From the NCBI RefSeq assembly GCF_020171785.1, contig NZ_JAIVAE010000009.1, positions 167,742 to 231,741 of the forward strand: a DNA stretch of 64,000 nt, written 5' to 3'. The stretch's first letter is position 1. Each line of letters begins with the position of its first letter. A model generated the notes under the pieces. The model was not told where the DNA came from. It was given only the letters and a program-made list of their open reading frames with translations, and did no database searches. Position numbers and translations under genes: made by a program. The stretch is from Guptibacillus hwajinpoensis. Its GTDB lineage: Bacteria > Bacillota > Bacilli > Bacillales > Guptibacillaceae. Positions 1 to 8,529 of the stretch are shown one piece after another.

Positions 1-643
1 CTCTGCCTCAATTGAAGATCGAGTTCCTCCATTTATGCGTGGACAGGGCAAAGGGTGGATTGCTGCTGAATATGCCATGTTACCGCGTGCGACTGAGCAG
101 AGAAATATAAGAGAATCAAGTAAAGGAAAAGTGGCTGGTCGTACGATGGAAATTCAGCGGTTAATTGGAAGGGCGCTGCGAACCGTGGTTAACCTTGAAG
201 CGCTTGGTGAGCGCACGATATGGATTGATTGTGATGTCATTCAAGCCGATGGTGGAACACGTACAGCTTCCATTACAGGAGCATTTGTCGCTCTTGCAAT
301 AGCTGTAGAAAAAGCAATGGATCGGAAGCAAATTAAGAAAATGCCGTTAACGAACTTCCTTGCAGCTACATCTGTTGGCATTGACCGTAATGGTTCAGCT
401 TTATTAGATTTATGTTACAAAGAAGATGCTTCTGCTCAAGTAGACATGAATATTGTGATGACGGGAAGCGGAGAATTTGTTGAACTTCAGGGTACAGGTG
501 AAGAAGCAACGTTTAACATGAACCAACTTAATGAAATGCTTGCACTTGGAAAAACTGGTGTGGAAGAATTAATTAACACACAAGCTGAAGTAATCGGAGA
601 CTTTGCGACTAAGATAAAGGAGGCATCATCAGCAGATGCGTAA
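1..643 (+). CDS. rph: Ribonuclease PH, 3' part (5' end outside window)
   Basis: This is a phosphorolytic 3'-5' exoribonuclease that trims tRNA 3' ends in the cytoplasm. The reading frame is open from base 2, and the first codons give [11 protein letters not shown] before the Met at 35. The conserved block around GQGKGW and LPRATEQR is therefore internal, and the true start lies upstream of the window. The stretch with [14 protein letters not shown] and [13 protein letters not shown] is the typical RNase PH core with the phosphate-binding Arg residues. The family is usually about 245 residues, so roughly 30-40 N-terminal residues are missing. The stop overlaps the start of rdgB by 8 bases, which indicates translational coupling. 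Identification is very secure. Confidence 0.96.
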   Translation, partial: SASIEDRVPPFMRGQGKGWIAAEYAMLPRATEQRNIRESSKGKVAGRTMEIQRLIGRALRTVVNLEALGERTIWIDCDVIQADGGTRTASITGAFVALAIAVEKAMDRKQIKKMPLTNFLAATSVGIDRNGSALLDLCYKEDASAQVDMNIVMTGSGEFVELQGTGEEATFNMNQLNEMLALGKTGVEELINTQAEVIGDFATKIKEASSADA

Positions 644-1229
644 ACTGCTTATTGCGACGCAAAATAAGGGCAAAGTAAAAGAATTTAAGCGGAGGTTTGA
701 ATCTGATGAGCTGAGTGTTCTTTCTTTACTTGACATTGAAAACTCTCCGGATGTAGCTGAAACAGGCAGTACATTCGCTGAAAATGCAGTTTTAAAAGCG
801 GAAGCAATCATGAAGCTGACAAATCAGCCTGTTATTGCTGATGACTCAGGACTTGTTATCGATGCACTTGATGGAGACCCAGGCGTGTATTCTGCTCGTT
901 ATTCAGGACCAGAAAAAGATGATGAGGCAAACATTGATAAAGTATTAATGGAAATGAAAGATGTTCCTAAAGAAAAGCGACACGCCTCCTTTCAATGTGT
1001 CCTCGCAGTAGCCATACCAGGTCAAAACACAGAAATTTTCTCGGGGACGTGCAGTGGCATGATTACGTTTGAACGTTCTGGAAGCTATGGATTTGGCTAT
1101 GACCCGATTTTCTACGTTCCTTCTTATGATAAAACGATGGCTGAACTTTCTCCTGAAGAGAAAAATGCGATTTCTCATAGGGGGCAAGCACTCGATCGTT
1201 TAGAAGAGGTGTTTAAGGAATTATTTTAA
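636..1229 (+). CDS. rdgB: dITP/XTP pyrophosphatase (house-cleaning NTPase), RdgB/YsnA family
   Basis: The enzyme hydrolyses dITP, dUTP-like and XTP non-canonical purine nucleotides to monophosphates, which keeps them out of DNA and RNA. The N-terminus has the family signature [11 protein letters not shown], followed by [10 protein letters not shown] and the SHRGQAL motif near the C-terminus. The length of 197 residues is normal. The start is ATG at 636, with AAGGAGG at 616-622 inside the end of rph. The overlap with rph and the short gap to ysnB give a three-gene operon in the same order as B. subtilis rph-ysnA-ysnB. Confidence 0.95.
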   Translation: MRKLLIATQNKGKVKEFKRRFESDELSVLSLLDIENSPDVAETGSTFAENAVLKAEAIMKLTNQPVIADDSGLVIDALDGDPGVYSARYSGPEKDDEANIDKVLMEMKDVPKEKRHASFQCVLAVAIPGQNTEIFSGTCSGMITFERSGSYGFGYDPIFYVPSYDKTMAELSPEEKNAISHRGQALDRLEEVFKELF

Positions 1230-1248
1230 TGAAAAGAGGTGGCGTAAT

Positions 1249-1764
1249 GTGAAAGTACTAGTTGTAAGTGATAATCATAGCTCTAATGAAGAATTACACC
1301 ATCTGGTAGAACGCCATAAGCATGAAGTGGACTGTATGATCCACTGTGGAGACTCTGAATTTGATTATGATGCTGAGGAGATGCTTCCGTTCCAGGTAAG
1401 AGTCAGAGGGAATTGTGACTTTGATGACCGCTATCCAGATGAGTTAGTACGAACGGTGGGAAATAAAACTATTTTCACTACGCACGGCCACTTGTATAAT
1501 GTAAAGATGAGCTTAATGAAATTGCACTATAAAGCAAAAGAAGCTCAGGCAGATTTAGTTTGCTTTGGTCATTCGCATGAAGTGTTAACAGTATTCGAAG
1601 ATGGTACGCTTTACCTTAATCCAGGCAGTGTGAAACTTCCGAGAAAACCCGCTATTCAAACTTACGCGATTGTGGAGTGGACGAGTGATGCAATTGAAGT
1701 CACATACCATGATGAAAATGGAAAAGTGATTGAGGAAATTTCCTCAACGTTTACTCTTTCATAA
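1249..1764 (+). CDS. ysnB: YfcE/YsnB-type metallophosphodiesterase
   Basis: This is a small calcineurin-like phosphoesterase of 171 residues. Metal ligands are visible in order: SDNHS near the start (VVSDNHSS), HCGDSE, a GNCD motif, TTHGH and the CFGHSHE block. Family members cleave model phosphodiesters, and the natural substrate is not established. Translation starts at GTG 1249 after AAAGAGGTGG. It is the last gene of the rph-rdgB operon and is followed directly by a strong terminator. Confidence 0.9.
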   Translation: MKVLVVSDNHSSNEELHHLVERHKHEVDCMIHCGDSEFDYDAEEMLPFQVRVRGNCDFDDRYPDELVRTVGNKTIFTTHGHLYNVKMSLMKLHYKAKEAQADLVCFGHSHEVLTVFEDGTLYLNPGSVKLPRKPAIQTYAIVEWTSDAIEVTYHDENGKVIEEISSTFTLS

Positions 1765-1767
1765 TAG

Positions 1768-1800
1768 AAAAAAACGCAGCGCATGCTGTGTTTTTTTTCT
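1768..1800 (+). terminator. Rho-independent terminator of rph-rdgB-ysnB
   Basis: AACGCAGC pairs with GCTGTGTT (one G-T pair) around a GCAT loop, followed by a run of eight T. Confidence 0.88.
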
Positions 1801-1811
1801 ATTGTTTCCTA

Positions 1812-1840
1812 TTGACTTTACTAATGTGATTCGATATAGT
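1812..1840 (+). promoter_or_regulatory. Sigma-A promoter of tRNA-Arg
   Basis: The -35 element TTGACT (1812-1817) and the -10 element TATAGT (1835-1840) are 17 bases apart. They lie about 40 bases before the tRNA. Confidence 0.75.
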
Positions 1841-1881
1841 AATACATGTCGCTAGAAACTGAATTGATTTATACTAACAAT

Positions 1882-1958
1882 GTCCCAGTAGCTCAGCAGG
1901 ATAGAGCAACAGCCTTCTAAGCTGTGGGTCGCAGGTTCGAATCCTGCCTGGGACACCA
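1882..1958 (+). tRNA. tRNA-Arg (anticodon TCT)
   Basis: The 7-bp acceptor stem GTCCCAG/CTGGGAC, the D-arm with AGCTCAGCAGGATAGAGC, the anticodon loop CTTCTAA and the TTCGAATC T-loop are all readable, and CCA is encoded at 1956-1958. Loop positions 34-36 are TCT, which reads AGA. It is a solitary tRNA with its own promoter and terminator. The discriminator base is A. Confidence 0.97.
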
Positions 1959-1973
1959 TTATATGTTTTCTTT

Positions 1974-2010
1974 AAAGGCATTTATCCTTTGTGATAGAAT
2001 GGCTTTTTTT
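1974..2010 (+). terminator. Terminator of tRNA-Arg
   Basis: AAAGGCATT (1974-1982) pairs with AATGGCTTT with one mismatch, followed by a T run ending at 2010. Confidence 0.7.
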
Positions 2011-2035
2011 GTATATCTGATGTTGCTAATGGACT

Positions 2036-2160
2036 TTTACAGCAATCATAAGTAAACAGATATAAGGATTTCAGATTCCGGTAGCGTGCTTCAGCTTGAG
2101 TTTACAGGTGGATACTGATAAACTGATATCTAATCGTAGCTGCGCCTTTCCTGCTGTAAA
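2036..2160 (+). other. Possible structured leader before the TPR gene
   Basis: A perfect 9-bp inverted repeat, TTTACAGCA at 2036-2044 and TGCTGTAAA at 2152-2160, encloses about 107 bases. Inside it AGATAT (2058-2063) can pair with ATATCT (2126-2131). The element ends 41 bases before the ysoA start. No known riboswitch motif was recognised. Whether it folds as RNA is inference. Confidence 0.35.
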
Positions 2161-2201
2161 CTCTTTTAATAGAGAATATAAGAGAGTGGAGCGATTACGT
2201 C

Positions 2202-3230
2202 ATGGATAAAGAAAAGGATGAAAGGAAAATAGTTTATTTTCCAAACGTGGCAGGTAAGCTTGTCGAAAAAGGAATGGCAGCACTAAAAGCTAAAGAAATA
2301 ACAAAAGCGCATGAACATTTTAGTCAGCTACTTGAAATTGAGCCGGAACATCCACAGGGGCATTTTGGAATGGTTTTAAGCCTAGTGGAGATGGGCAATT
2401 TGAGTGAAGCGTCTGAACGCTGTGAAACAATGATGCAGCAGGGGATCGGGGACTATTACGACATTTTTCAAGTATACATATCAATTTTAGTTCAGCTTGG
2501 AAAGTATCAGAAAGTAGTTACGATGATCGAAGCAGTATTACAAGAAAATCAACTTCCGTCTAACATTGCGGAGTCGCTCTACCAGCTGCTACATTTTAGC
2601 AGACAAATGACAAGCTATGACCTTGATTCTGAGGCTGATTATGATGCTGGTCACGAGGAAGATGTTGACAAGCTCATTGATTATTTGGAGAGCGATAAGA
2701 CGGAAAAACAGTGGTTAGCCATTCAAAAATTAAGCACTGTGGATGAACAAAAGTCTCTCCCCGTATATCTTACATATTTAAATGCAACAAACAAGGATCC
2801 TCTTCTAAAAAGTCTTGTTTTACAAGTATTGAGAGAAAAGGAATTGGATCAAGAAGTTGTCGTACATAAGTTTGGAAGAGAAATCAAGGTGAATCCAGCT
2901 ACATTAAAGGATATCTTTTTACAAGATTTCTCCTTAAGTGTGAAATCCAAGCTCTCTGATGTTGTCGAGCAGGGGAATCCTGCACTATTTGAAATGTGCA
3001 TGCAAATTTGGTGGCACTATTTATTTGCCATTACACCATTTGAAGCAGAACCTTCAAATAGTTCAGTATGGGCAGCTGCTGTCCATAAGGTTGCAGCTGA
3101 AATGAACGGTGAAGACGTAACAAATGAAGATCTACGTATGTTTTACGAAGTAAAGCCTTCCGAGTTCGAAGTAGCTGCGAATCGAATCATGAATATTGAG
3201 AATCAACCCTTTTATCGGCCATTCGAATAG
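2202..3230 (+). CDS. ysoA: TPR-repeat protein, YsoA-like
   Basis: The protein has 342 residues. At about residues 15-100 there are helical repeats with the TPR pattern (ALKAKEITKAHEHFSQLLEIEPEHPQGHFG and following), which are typical protein-interaction scaffolds. The C-terminal half is acidic and has no motif I recognise. No signal peptide or membrane segment is present, so it should be cytoplasmic. The start is ATG 2202 after GAGTGGAGC. The position immediately before tig matches B. subtilis ysoA, which is the main reason for the name. The function is unknown. Confidence 0.72.
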   Translation: MDKEKDERKIVYFPNVAGKLVEKGMAALKAKEITKAHEHFSQLLEIEPEHPQGHFGMVLSLVEMGNLSEASERCETMMQQGIGDYYDIFQVYISILVQLGKYQKVVTMIEAVLQENQLPSNIAESLYQLLHFSRQMTSYDLDSEADYDAGHEEDVDKLIDYLESDKTEKQWLAIQKLSTVDEQKSLPVYLTYLNATNKDPLLKSLVLQVLREKELDQEVVVHKFGREIKVNPATLKDIFLQDFSLSVKSKLSDVVEQGNPALFEMCMQIWWHYLFAITPFEAEPSNSSVWAAAVHKVAAEMNGEDVTNEDLRMFYEVKPSEFEVAANRIMNIENQPFYRPFE

Positions 3231-3324
3231 TAATACATGGAAACGAAATGGTTTTGCTTGCGCTAACGCGTCATTATCGTTAAGCTGTACTATGGCTAAA
3301 CGGTTTTCATTCACGCCGTATGTG

Positions 3325-3352
3325 TTGAAAACTCGCTGTTCTATGTTATAAT
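3325..3352 (+). promoter_or_regulatory. Sigma-A promoter of tig
   Basis: TTGAAA (3325-3330) and a perfect TATAAT (3347-3352) are separated by 16 bases. This leaves a leader of about 130 nt. Confidence 0.75.
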
Positions 3353-3390
3353 ACAATAGTTGCAAACCCATATTTACTAGTAAAAGAGAC

Positions 3391-3446
3391 CGTTTAAAAG
3401 ACAGTAGACGCTTTTATACTCCAAAAGGCGTCATCTTTTTTAAACG
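3391..3446 (+). other. Long hairpin in the tig leader
   Basis: Two nested arm pairs are visible. CGTTTAAAAGA (3391-3401) pairs with TCTTTTTTAAACG (3434-3446), and GACGCTTTT (3407-3415) pairs with AAAAGGCGTC (3423-3432). The right inner arm is followed by a T run (3435-3441), so the inner stem alone resembles a terminator and the outer arm would absorb its T tract. A regulatory role is inferred. Confidence 0.5.
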
Positions 3447-3489
3447 CTCGATTAGTGGAAATATATTTATTGTTGGAGGTAATGTGTAA

Positions 3490-4782
3490 ATGACTGCAAA
3501 TTGGGAAAAGCTTGAAGGTAACCAGGGCGTCCTTACTGTTGAGGTAGACGCTGCTGAGGTAAATAATGCGCTTGATGAAGCATTCAAAAAAGTTGTAAAA
3601 CAGGTTAACGTTCCTGGATTCCGTAAAGGAAAAATGCCACGTTCTCTTTTTGAAAAACGTTTTGGTGTAGAATCTCTTTATCAAGATGCTCTTGATATTA
3701 TTCTTCCTAAAGCTTATTCAGAAGCAATTGACGAATCTGGTATCGAGCCAGTTGATCGTCCTGAAGTTGACGTTGAGCAAATGGAAAAAGGTCAAAACTT
3801 GATCTTTAAAGCAACTGTAACGGTTAAGCCTGAAGTGAAACTTGGCGAATACAAAGGTCTTGAAGTAGAAGAACAAGACACTAATGTTACAGATGAAGAA
3901 GTGGAAGCTGAGCTTAAGTCACTTCAAGAAAAGCAAGCTGAGCTTGTAGTAGTTGAAGATGGCGAGCTTCAAGAAGGCGATACTGCTGTTATTGACTTCG
4001 AAGGTTTCCTTGGTGAAGAACCATTTGAAGGTGGAAAAGGCGATAACTATTCATTAGAAATTGGCTCTAACACTTTCATCCCTGGTTTTGAAGAGCAATT
4101 GATTGGTGAGAAAGCTGGCGCTGAGAAGGAAGTTAAAGTAACTTTCCCTGAAGAGTACCATGCTGAAAATCTTGCTGGACAAGAAGCTACTTTTAAAGTG
4201 AAAATTCATGACATTAAGCGCAAGGAGCTTCCTGAGCTTGATGATGAGTTCGCTAAAGACGTAAATGAAGAAGTTGAAACGCTTGATGAGCTTAAGAAAA
4301 CAACGAAAGAAAATCTTGAAAAACAAAAAGCAGAAGATGCTGACGTTCAAAAGAAAGACTCGTTGATTGAAAAAGCTGCTGAAAACAGTGAAATTGATCT
4401 TCCATCTGCAATGGTAGATGCAGAAGTAGATCGCATGCTTCAAGAATTTGAGCAGCGTCTACAACAGCAAGGCATGAACCTTGAAATGTACTACCAGTTC
4501 TCCGGACAAGATGAGAAAGCTCTTCGCGAACAAATGCAAGAAGACGCTGAAAAGCGCGTACGTACAAACTTAACGCTTGAAGCGATTGCAGATGCTGAAA
4601 ACGTGGAAGTTTCTGAAGAAGAAGTAAACGAAGAACTTTCTAAAATGGCTGCAATGTACAACATGGAAGAAGAACAAATTCGTTCCATGTTAACGATGCA
4701 AGGTGGCACTGATGCACTTAAAGGTGACCTACGCATTCGTAAAGCAATTGATGTTCTTGTAGATAACAGTAAAAAAGCATAA
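3490..4782 (+). CDS. tig: Trigger factor, ribosome-bound chaperone and peptidyl-prolyl isomerase
   Basis: Trigger factor binds at the ribosome exit tunnel and shields nascent chains. The N-terminal ribosome-docking signature GFRKGKMP lies at residues 43-50. The FKBP-type PPIase domain follows at about 155-245 ([22 protein letters not shown] and the [10 protein letters not shown] stretch), and the helical C-terminal chaperone arms fill the rest. At 430 residues the length is normal. The start is ATG 3490 with TGGAGG at 3474-3479. It has its own promoter and terminator, so it is monocistronic, with a long hairpin in its leader. Confidence 0.97.
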   Translation: MTANWEKLEGNQGVLTVEVDAAEVNNALDEAFKKVVKQVNVPGFRKGKMPRSLFEKRFGVESLYQDALDIILPKAYSEAIDESGIEPVDRPEVDVEQMEKGQNLIFKATVTVKPEVKLGEYKGLEVEEQDTNVTDEEVEAELKSLQEKQAELVVVEDGELQEGDTAVIDFEGFLGEEPFEGGKGDNYSLEIGSNTFIPGFEEQLIGEKAGAEKEVKVTFPEEYHAENLAGQEATFKVKIHDIKRKELPELDDEFAKDVNEEVETLDELKKTTKENLEKQKAEDADVQKKDSLIEKAAENSEIDLPSAMVDAEVDRMLQEFEQRLQQQGMNLEMYYQFSGQDEKALREQMQEDAEKRVRTNLTLEAIADAENVEVSEEEVNEELSKMAAMYNMEEEQIRSMLTMQGGTDALKGDLRIRKAIDVLVDNSKKA

Positions 4783-4810
4783 TTCAAGCTAATAGACTGG
4801 CTTATTTTGA

Positions 4811-4838
4811 ACAAGGCGCTTAATTGCGCCTTGTTTTT
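4811..4838 (+). terminator. Terminator of tig
   Basis: ACAAGGCGC and GCGCCTTGT form a perfect 9-bp stem around TTAATT, followed by TTTTT. Confidence 0.9.
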
Positions 4839-4951
4839 ACAAAAAGAAGTAGTAATGAAATGACACGAAGTTGCTAAACATAGTAGTAAGACAATCACTC
4901 GATACATAATAAGCTATAAAGAGTCGTTTTACTTCGTATCCTTTTGTGTTA

Positions 4952-4962
4952 TATGATACAAT
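4952..4962 (+). promoter_or_regulatory. Candidate -10 region of clpX
   Basis: The overlapping hexamers TATGAT and TACAAT lie about 150 bases before clpX. No good -35 was found at the right distance. The rest of the gap between the tig terminator and clpX shows nothing else that I can name. Confidence 0.35.
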
Positions 4963-5107
4963 TTCAGTACATAAATAGGATGAGAAACCAGTGGTGGATA
5001 ACCGTTATGATTGCTTTTGATAATCAGAGTTCGAATGAACAGACGGAGATCCTTTTCCAGATAGACCTACTCGGGTTTCATCGAGATCAAAGGTTAGGGG
5101 TGAATTC

Positions 5108-6382
5108 ATGTTTAAATTTAACGATGAAAAAGGACAACTTAAGTGTTCATTCTGTGGTAAAACACAGGATCAAGTCCGTAAGTTAGTTGCAGGACCAGGT
5201 GTCTATATCTGTGATGAGTGTATTGAACTTTGCACTGAAATCGTTGAAGAAGAGCTTGGAACTGAAGAAGAGGTGGATTTCAAAGAAGTACCGAAACCTC
5301 ATGAAATTTGCCAGATTCTTGATGACTATGTCATTGGACAGGAGAAGGCTAAAAAGTCATTATCAGTAGCTGTTTACAATCACTATAAGCGAATCAATGC
5401 ATCTTCGAAACCTGATGATGTAGAGTTGGCAAAAAGTAACATTGCTCTCATCGGACCGACCGGTAGTGGTAAAACATTACTTGCACAAACGCTGGCTAGA
5501 ATTCTAAACGTACCTTTTGCTATTGCAGACGCTACGTCGTTAACAGAAGCTGGTTATGTTGGTGAGGATGTTGAGAACATTCTTCTTAAGCTAATCCAAG
5601 CAGCGGATTACGATGTGGAGAAAGCCGAAAAAGGAATTATCTACATCGATGAAATTGATAAGGTAGCTCGTAAGTCGGAAAATCCATCGATCACACGTGA
5701 TGTATCTGGTGAAGGTGTTCAACAGGCCCTTCTTAAAATTCTTGAAGGTACAACAGCTAGCGTACCTCCACAGGGTGGCCGAAAACATCCACATCAAGAA
5801 TTTATTCAAATTGATACAACAAATATTCTCTTTATTTGTGGTGGGGCATTTGACGGAATTGAGCAAATTATTAAGCGTCGACTTGGTAAGAAGATTATCG
5901 GATTTAGTGGTGAAGCGAAACAAGAGGATCTCAAACCTGGTGAATATCTAGGTAAAGTTCTTCCAGAAGATTTACTACGCTTTGGACTTATTCCTGAATT
6001 CATCGGCCGTCTTCCTGTTATTGGAAGCCTTGAGCCGCTTGATGAAGAAGCACTTGTTGAAATTCTTACTAAACCTAAGAATGCGCTTGTTAAACAATAT
6101 CAAAAGCTTCTTGAACTTGATGATGTTGAGCTTGAATTTGAAGATGATGCACTTGTTGAAATTGCGAAACAGGCAATTGAACGTAAAACAGGTGCGCGTG
6201 GACTTCGTTCCATTATTGAGGGCATTATGCTTGATGTCATGTATGATCTTCCTTCACGTGATGAAATTAAAAAGTGCGTATTATCTGCTTCTACAGTAAG
6301 CGAAAAAACGACACCTAAATTAATCCTTGAAGATGGTTCAGTCATCGATGAAGACAAGAAATCGCCAAAAGAGAGTGCTTAA
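5108..6382 (+). CDS. clpX: ATP-dependent Clp protease ATP-binding subunit ClpX
   Basis: ClpX is a hexameric AAA+ unfoldase that feeds substrates to ClpP in the cytoplasm. The N-terminal zinc-binding domain has Cys13, Cys16, Cys35 and Cys38 (CSFC and CDEC). Walker A is GPTGSGKT, Walker B sits in IIYIDEIDK, and the pore loop and the IGF-type ClpP-binding loop (KIIGFS) follow. The 424-residue length is standard. The start is ATG 5108 after AGGGGTG. It is flanked by terminators on both sides. Confidence 0.97.
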   Translation: MFKFNDEKGQLKCSFCGKTQDQVRKLVAGPGVYICDECIELCTEIVEEELGTEEEVDFKEVPKPHEICQILDDYVIGQEKAKKSLSVAVYNHYKRINASSKPDDVELAKSNIALIGPTGSGKTLLAQTLARILNVPFAIADATSLTEAGYVGEDVENILLKLIQAADYDVEKAEKGIIYIDEIDKVARKSENPSITRDVSGEGVQQALLKILEGTTASVPPQGGRKHPHQEFIQIDTTNILFICGGAFDGIEQIIKRRLGKKIIGFSGEAKQEDLKPGEYLGKVLPEDLLRFGLIPEFIGRLPVIGSLEPLDEEALVEILTKPKNALVKQYQKLLELDDVELEFEDDALVEIAKQAIERKTGARGLRSIIEGIMLDVMYDLPSRDEIKKCVLSASTVSEKTTPKLILEDGSVIDEDKKSPKESA

Positions 6383-6388
6383 TCTAAA

Positions 6389-6419
6389 AACCAACCACTA
6401 AAGTGTGGTTGGTTTTTTT
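6389..6419 (+). terminator. Terminator of clpX
   Basis: AACCAACCAC pairs with GTGGTTGGTT around TAAAGT, followed by seven T. Confidence 0.9.
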
Positions 6420-6579
6420 GTATGTATAGCTCCTCCTAAATTAACATGATATCCTTCTCGGTCTTACACTTAGTGGGTTGAATGCTAACTTTCGGCTAGT
6501 CATTTTGTTCATTTCCGGTTTATGGAACCTATGCTGAGGAGATACTAGTGCTATTGATCAATCATCAGGAGGTAGAAGT

Positions 6580-8247
6580 ATGAATTGGACAGGGATAGCA
6601 CTAGCAATACAATTGTTTTTTGGGATTGTCATAGGATTGTATTTCTGGAATTTACTTCGGAATCAGCGAACTCAAAAGGTTTCTATAGATAAAGAATCAC
6701 GAAAAGAAATGGAGCATTTACGTCGATTAAGAAGCATTTCTTTAAGCGAACCGTTATCAGAGCGTATTCGCCCTACAGGCTTTTCAGAAATCGTTGGTCA
6801 GGAAGAAGGAATTCGTACGTTAAGGGCTGCGATCTGTGGGCCAAATCCACAGCACGTTATCATTTATGGCCCCCCTGGAGTAGGAAAGACGGCAGCAGCA
6901 AGACTTGTATTGGAAGAAGCGAAACGTAATCGGAGAACACCTTTTAAACAGTCCGCTGTCTTTGTAGAGTTGGATGCAACGACGGCCAGGTTTGATGAGA
7001 GAGGGATAGCGGATCCATTAATCGGTTCTGTTCATGATCCTATATACCAAGGTGCAGGAGCGATGGGACAAGCGGGTATTCCTCAGCCGAAGCAAGGAGC
7101 AGTTACGAATGCTCATGGCGGTATTCTTTTTATTGACGAAATAGGAGAGCTTCATTCGATCCAAATGAATAAGTTATTGAAGGTGCTTGAGGATCGTAAA
7201 GTTTATCTTGAGAGTGCTTATTATAATGAAGAAAACACAACGATTCCGAATCACATACACGATATCTTTCAAAACGGACTACCAGCAGATTTTAGGATGA
7301 TCGGAGCTACAACAAGAACACCTGACGACATTCCCCCTGCTATTCGTTCAAGATGTATGGAAGTATATTTTCGTGAGCTAAGTCAGGATGAAATCGCACG
7401 AATTGCAACGAGAGCAGCCAAAAAGCTAAATTTAACTCTTGATGAAGATGGAATTGAACGAGTAAGTCGATATGCTAGGAATGGGCGCGAAGCAGTTAAT
7501 TTAATGCAAATAGCAGCTGGACTAGCCATTACAGAAAACCGTGATCGGATAACGGCTACCGACATGGAATGGGTCGTCCATGCGAGTCGGCTTTCGCCTC
7601 GACCTGAAAGAAAAGTACCGCTTTATCCGGCTGTAGGTGTTGTGAACGGGCTGGCGGTTTATGGACCTAATACTGGTGCGTTACTTGAGATTGAGGTCAC
7701 GGCAGTTAAAGGAAAATTAGAAAAAGAAGGTTCCGTTACCATTACAGGAATTGTAGAAGAAGAAAGCATCGGAAATCAATCAAAGTCCATACGAAGAAAA
7801 AGTTTAGCCAAATCTTCCGTAGAAAATGTGATGACTGTATTAAAGTCCATGGGCATTCCTGTAGACGCTTATCAGTTACATATTAATTTTCCTGGAGGAG
7901 TACCTGTAGATGGTCCATCAGCAGGTGTAGCCATTGCAACAGGGATCTACTCAGCAATTAAAGGAACTCCTGTTAGTAATAAAATTGCGATGACGGGTGA
8001 AATTAGTATTCATGGGTTTGTTAAGCCAGTAGGCGGTGTTTTTGCAAAAGTTACGGCTGCGCGTGATGCCGGAGCTGAACTAGCGCTTATTCCGAAAGAA
8101 AACGATGAGGAAATGTTGCAAATAATTAAAGGTATTAAAGTTGTAGCCGTTACACATCTCTCGGAAGTGTTTGATGCTGCGTTTGAAACTGGAAAACCCC
8201 AAGAATTCCCTTCCATTGTTATTGGAAAATCCCAGCCAGGAAGTTAA
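6580..8247 (+). CDS. lonB: Lon-family protease LonB (sporulation type)
   Basis: The protein has 555 residues. It begins with an N-terminal membrane anchor (residues 3-25), followed by an AAA+ module with Walker A GPPGVGKT and Walker B GGILFIDEIGE, and ends with a Lon protease domain. The catalytic dyad is Ser447 in DGPSAG and Lys490 in GGVFAKV. It lacks the long N-terminal substrate domain of LonA. In B. subtilis the orthologue is made in the forespore under sigma F and lies directly before lonA, as here. The start is ATG 6580 with AGGAGG. I could not identify a clean sporulation promoter upstream. Confidence 0.93.
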   Translation: MNWTGIALAIQLFFGIVIGLYFWNLLRNQRTQKVSIDKESRKEMEHLRRLRSISLSEPLSERIRPTGFSEIVGQEEGIRTLRAAICGPNPQHVIIYGPPGVGKTAAARLVLEEAKRNRRTPFKQSAVFVELDATTARFDERGIADPLIGSVHDPIYQGAGAMGQAGIPQPKQGAVTNAHGGILFIDEIGELHSIQMNKLLKVLEDRKVYLESAYYNEENTTIPNHIHDIFQNGLPADFRMIGATTRTPDDIPPAIRSRCMEVYFRELSQDEIARIATRAAKKLNLTLDEDGIERVSRYARNGREAVNLMQIAAGLAITENRDRITATDMEWVVHASRLSPRPERKVPLYPAVGVVNGLAVYGPNTGALLEIEVTAVKGKLEKEGSVTITGIVEEESIGNQSKSIRRKSLAKSSVENVMTVLKSMGIPVDAYQLHINFPGGVPVDGPSAGVAIATGIYSAIKGTPVSNKIAMTGEISIHGFVKPVGGVFAKVTAARDAGAELALIPKENDEEMLQIIKGIKVVAVTHLSEVFDAAFETGKPQEFPSIVIGKSQPGS

Positions 8248-8267
8248 CGGGCGGGGTTTTTCTTTTT
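8226..8267 (+). terminator. Terminator of lonB, overlapping its last codons
   Basis: AAAATCCCAGCC pairs with GGCGGGGTTTT (one G-T pair and one bulged A), followed by a T-rich tail. The left arm lies inside the lonB coding end. Confidence 0.6.
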
Positions 8268-8414
8268 GCAATAGTGATCCATCTAGTTTTCTATGCAACG
8301 GTTACACATCGAATTGCCTAAACGGTTTTCATTTTAAGGAAGAAATTGCTACTATTTTTACGTAGTAAGTTTCCTGATGGATATAAGTTTTTTTAGAGTT
8401 TGAGCAGGGATGAT

Positions 8415-8444
8415 TAGACAAGTAGAAGAAACTTAGGATACAAT
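8415..8444 (+). promoter_or_regulatory. Candidate sigma-A promoter of lon
   Basis: TAGACA (8415-8420) and TACAAT (8439-8444) are spaced by 18 bases. No CIRCE-type or LexA-type operator was seen near it. Confidence 0.45.
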
Positions 8445-8529
8445 GAAGTACAACTTATCAATAGTATAAGCTCGGATTAAAAATGATTTTCATAACGTTT
8501 TTATAGTTTGTTGTCTGGAGGTGCCATGA

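Noticed and set aside
4944..5186. Open frame of 80 codons overlapping the clpX start
   Set aside because: It lacks a ribosome binding site, overlaps the conserved zinc-finger codons of clpX, and its product resembles nothing.
6420..6579. Sigma-F or sigma-G promoter of lonB
   Set aside because: GAATG...CATTTTG near 6480-6507 is only a weak sigma-G fit with a short 16-base spacer, and no sigma-F -10 was found. This is too weak to list.
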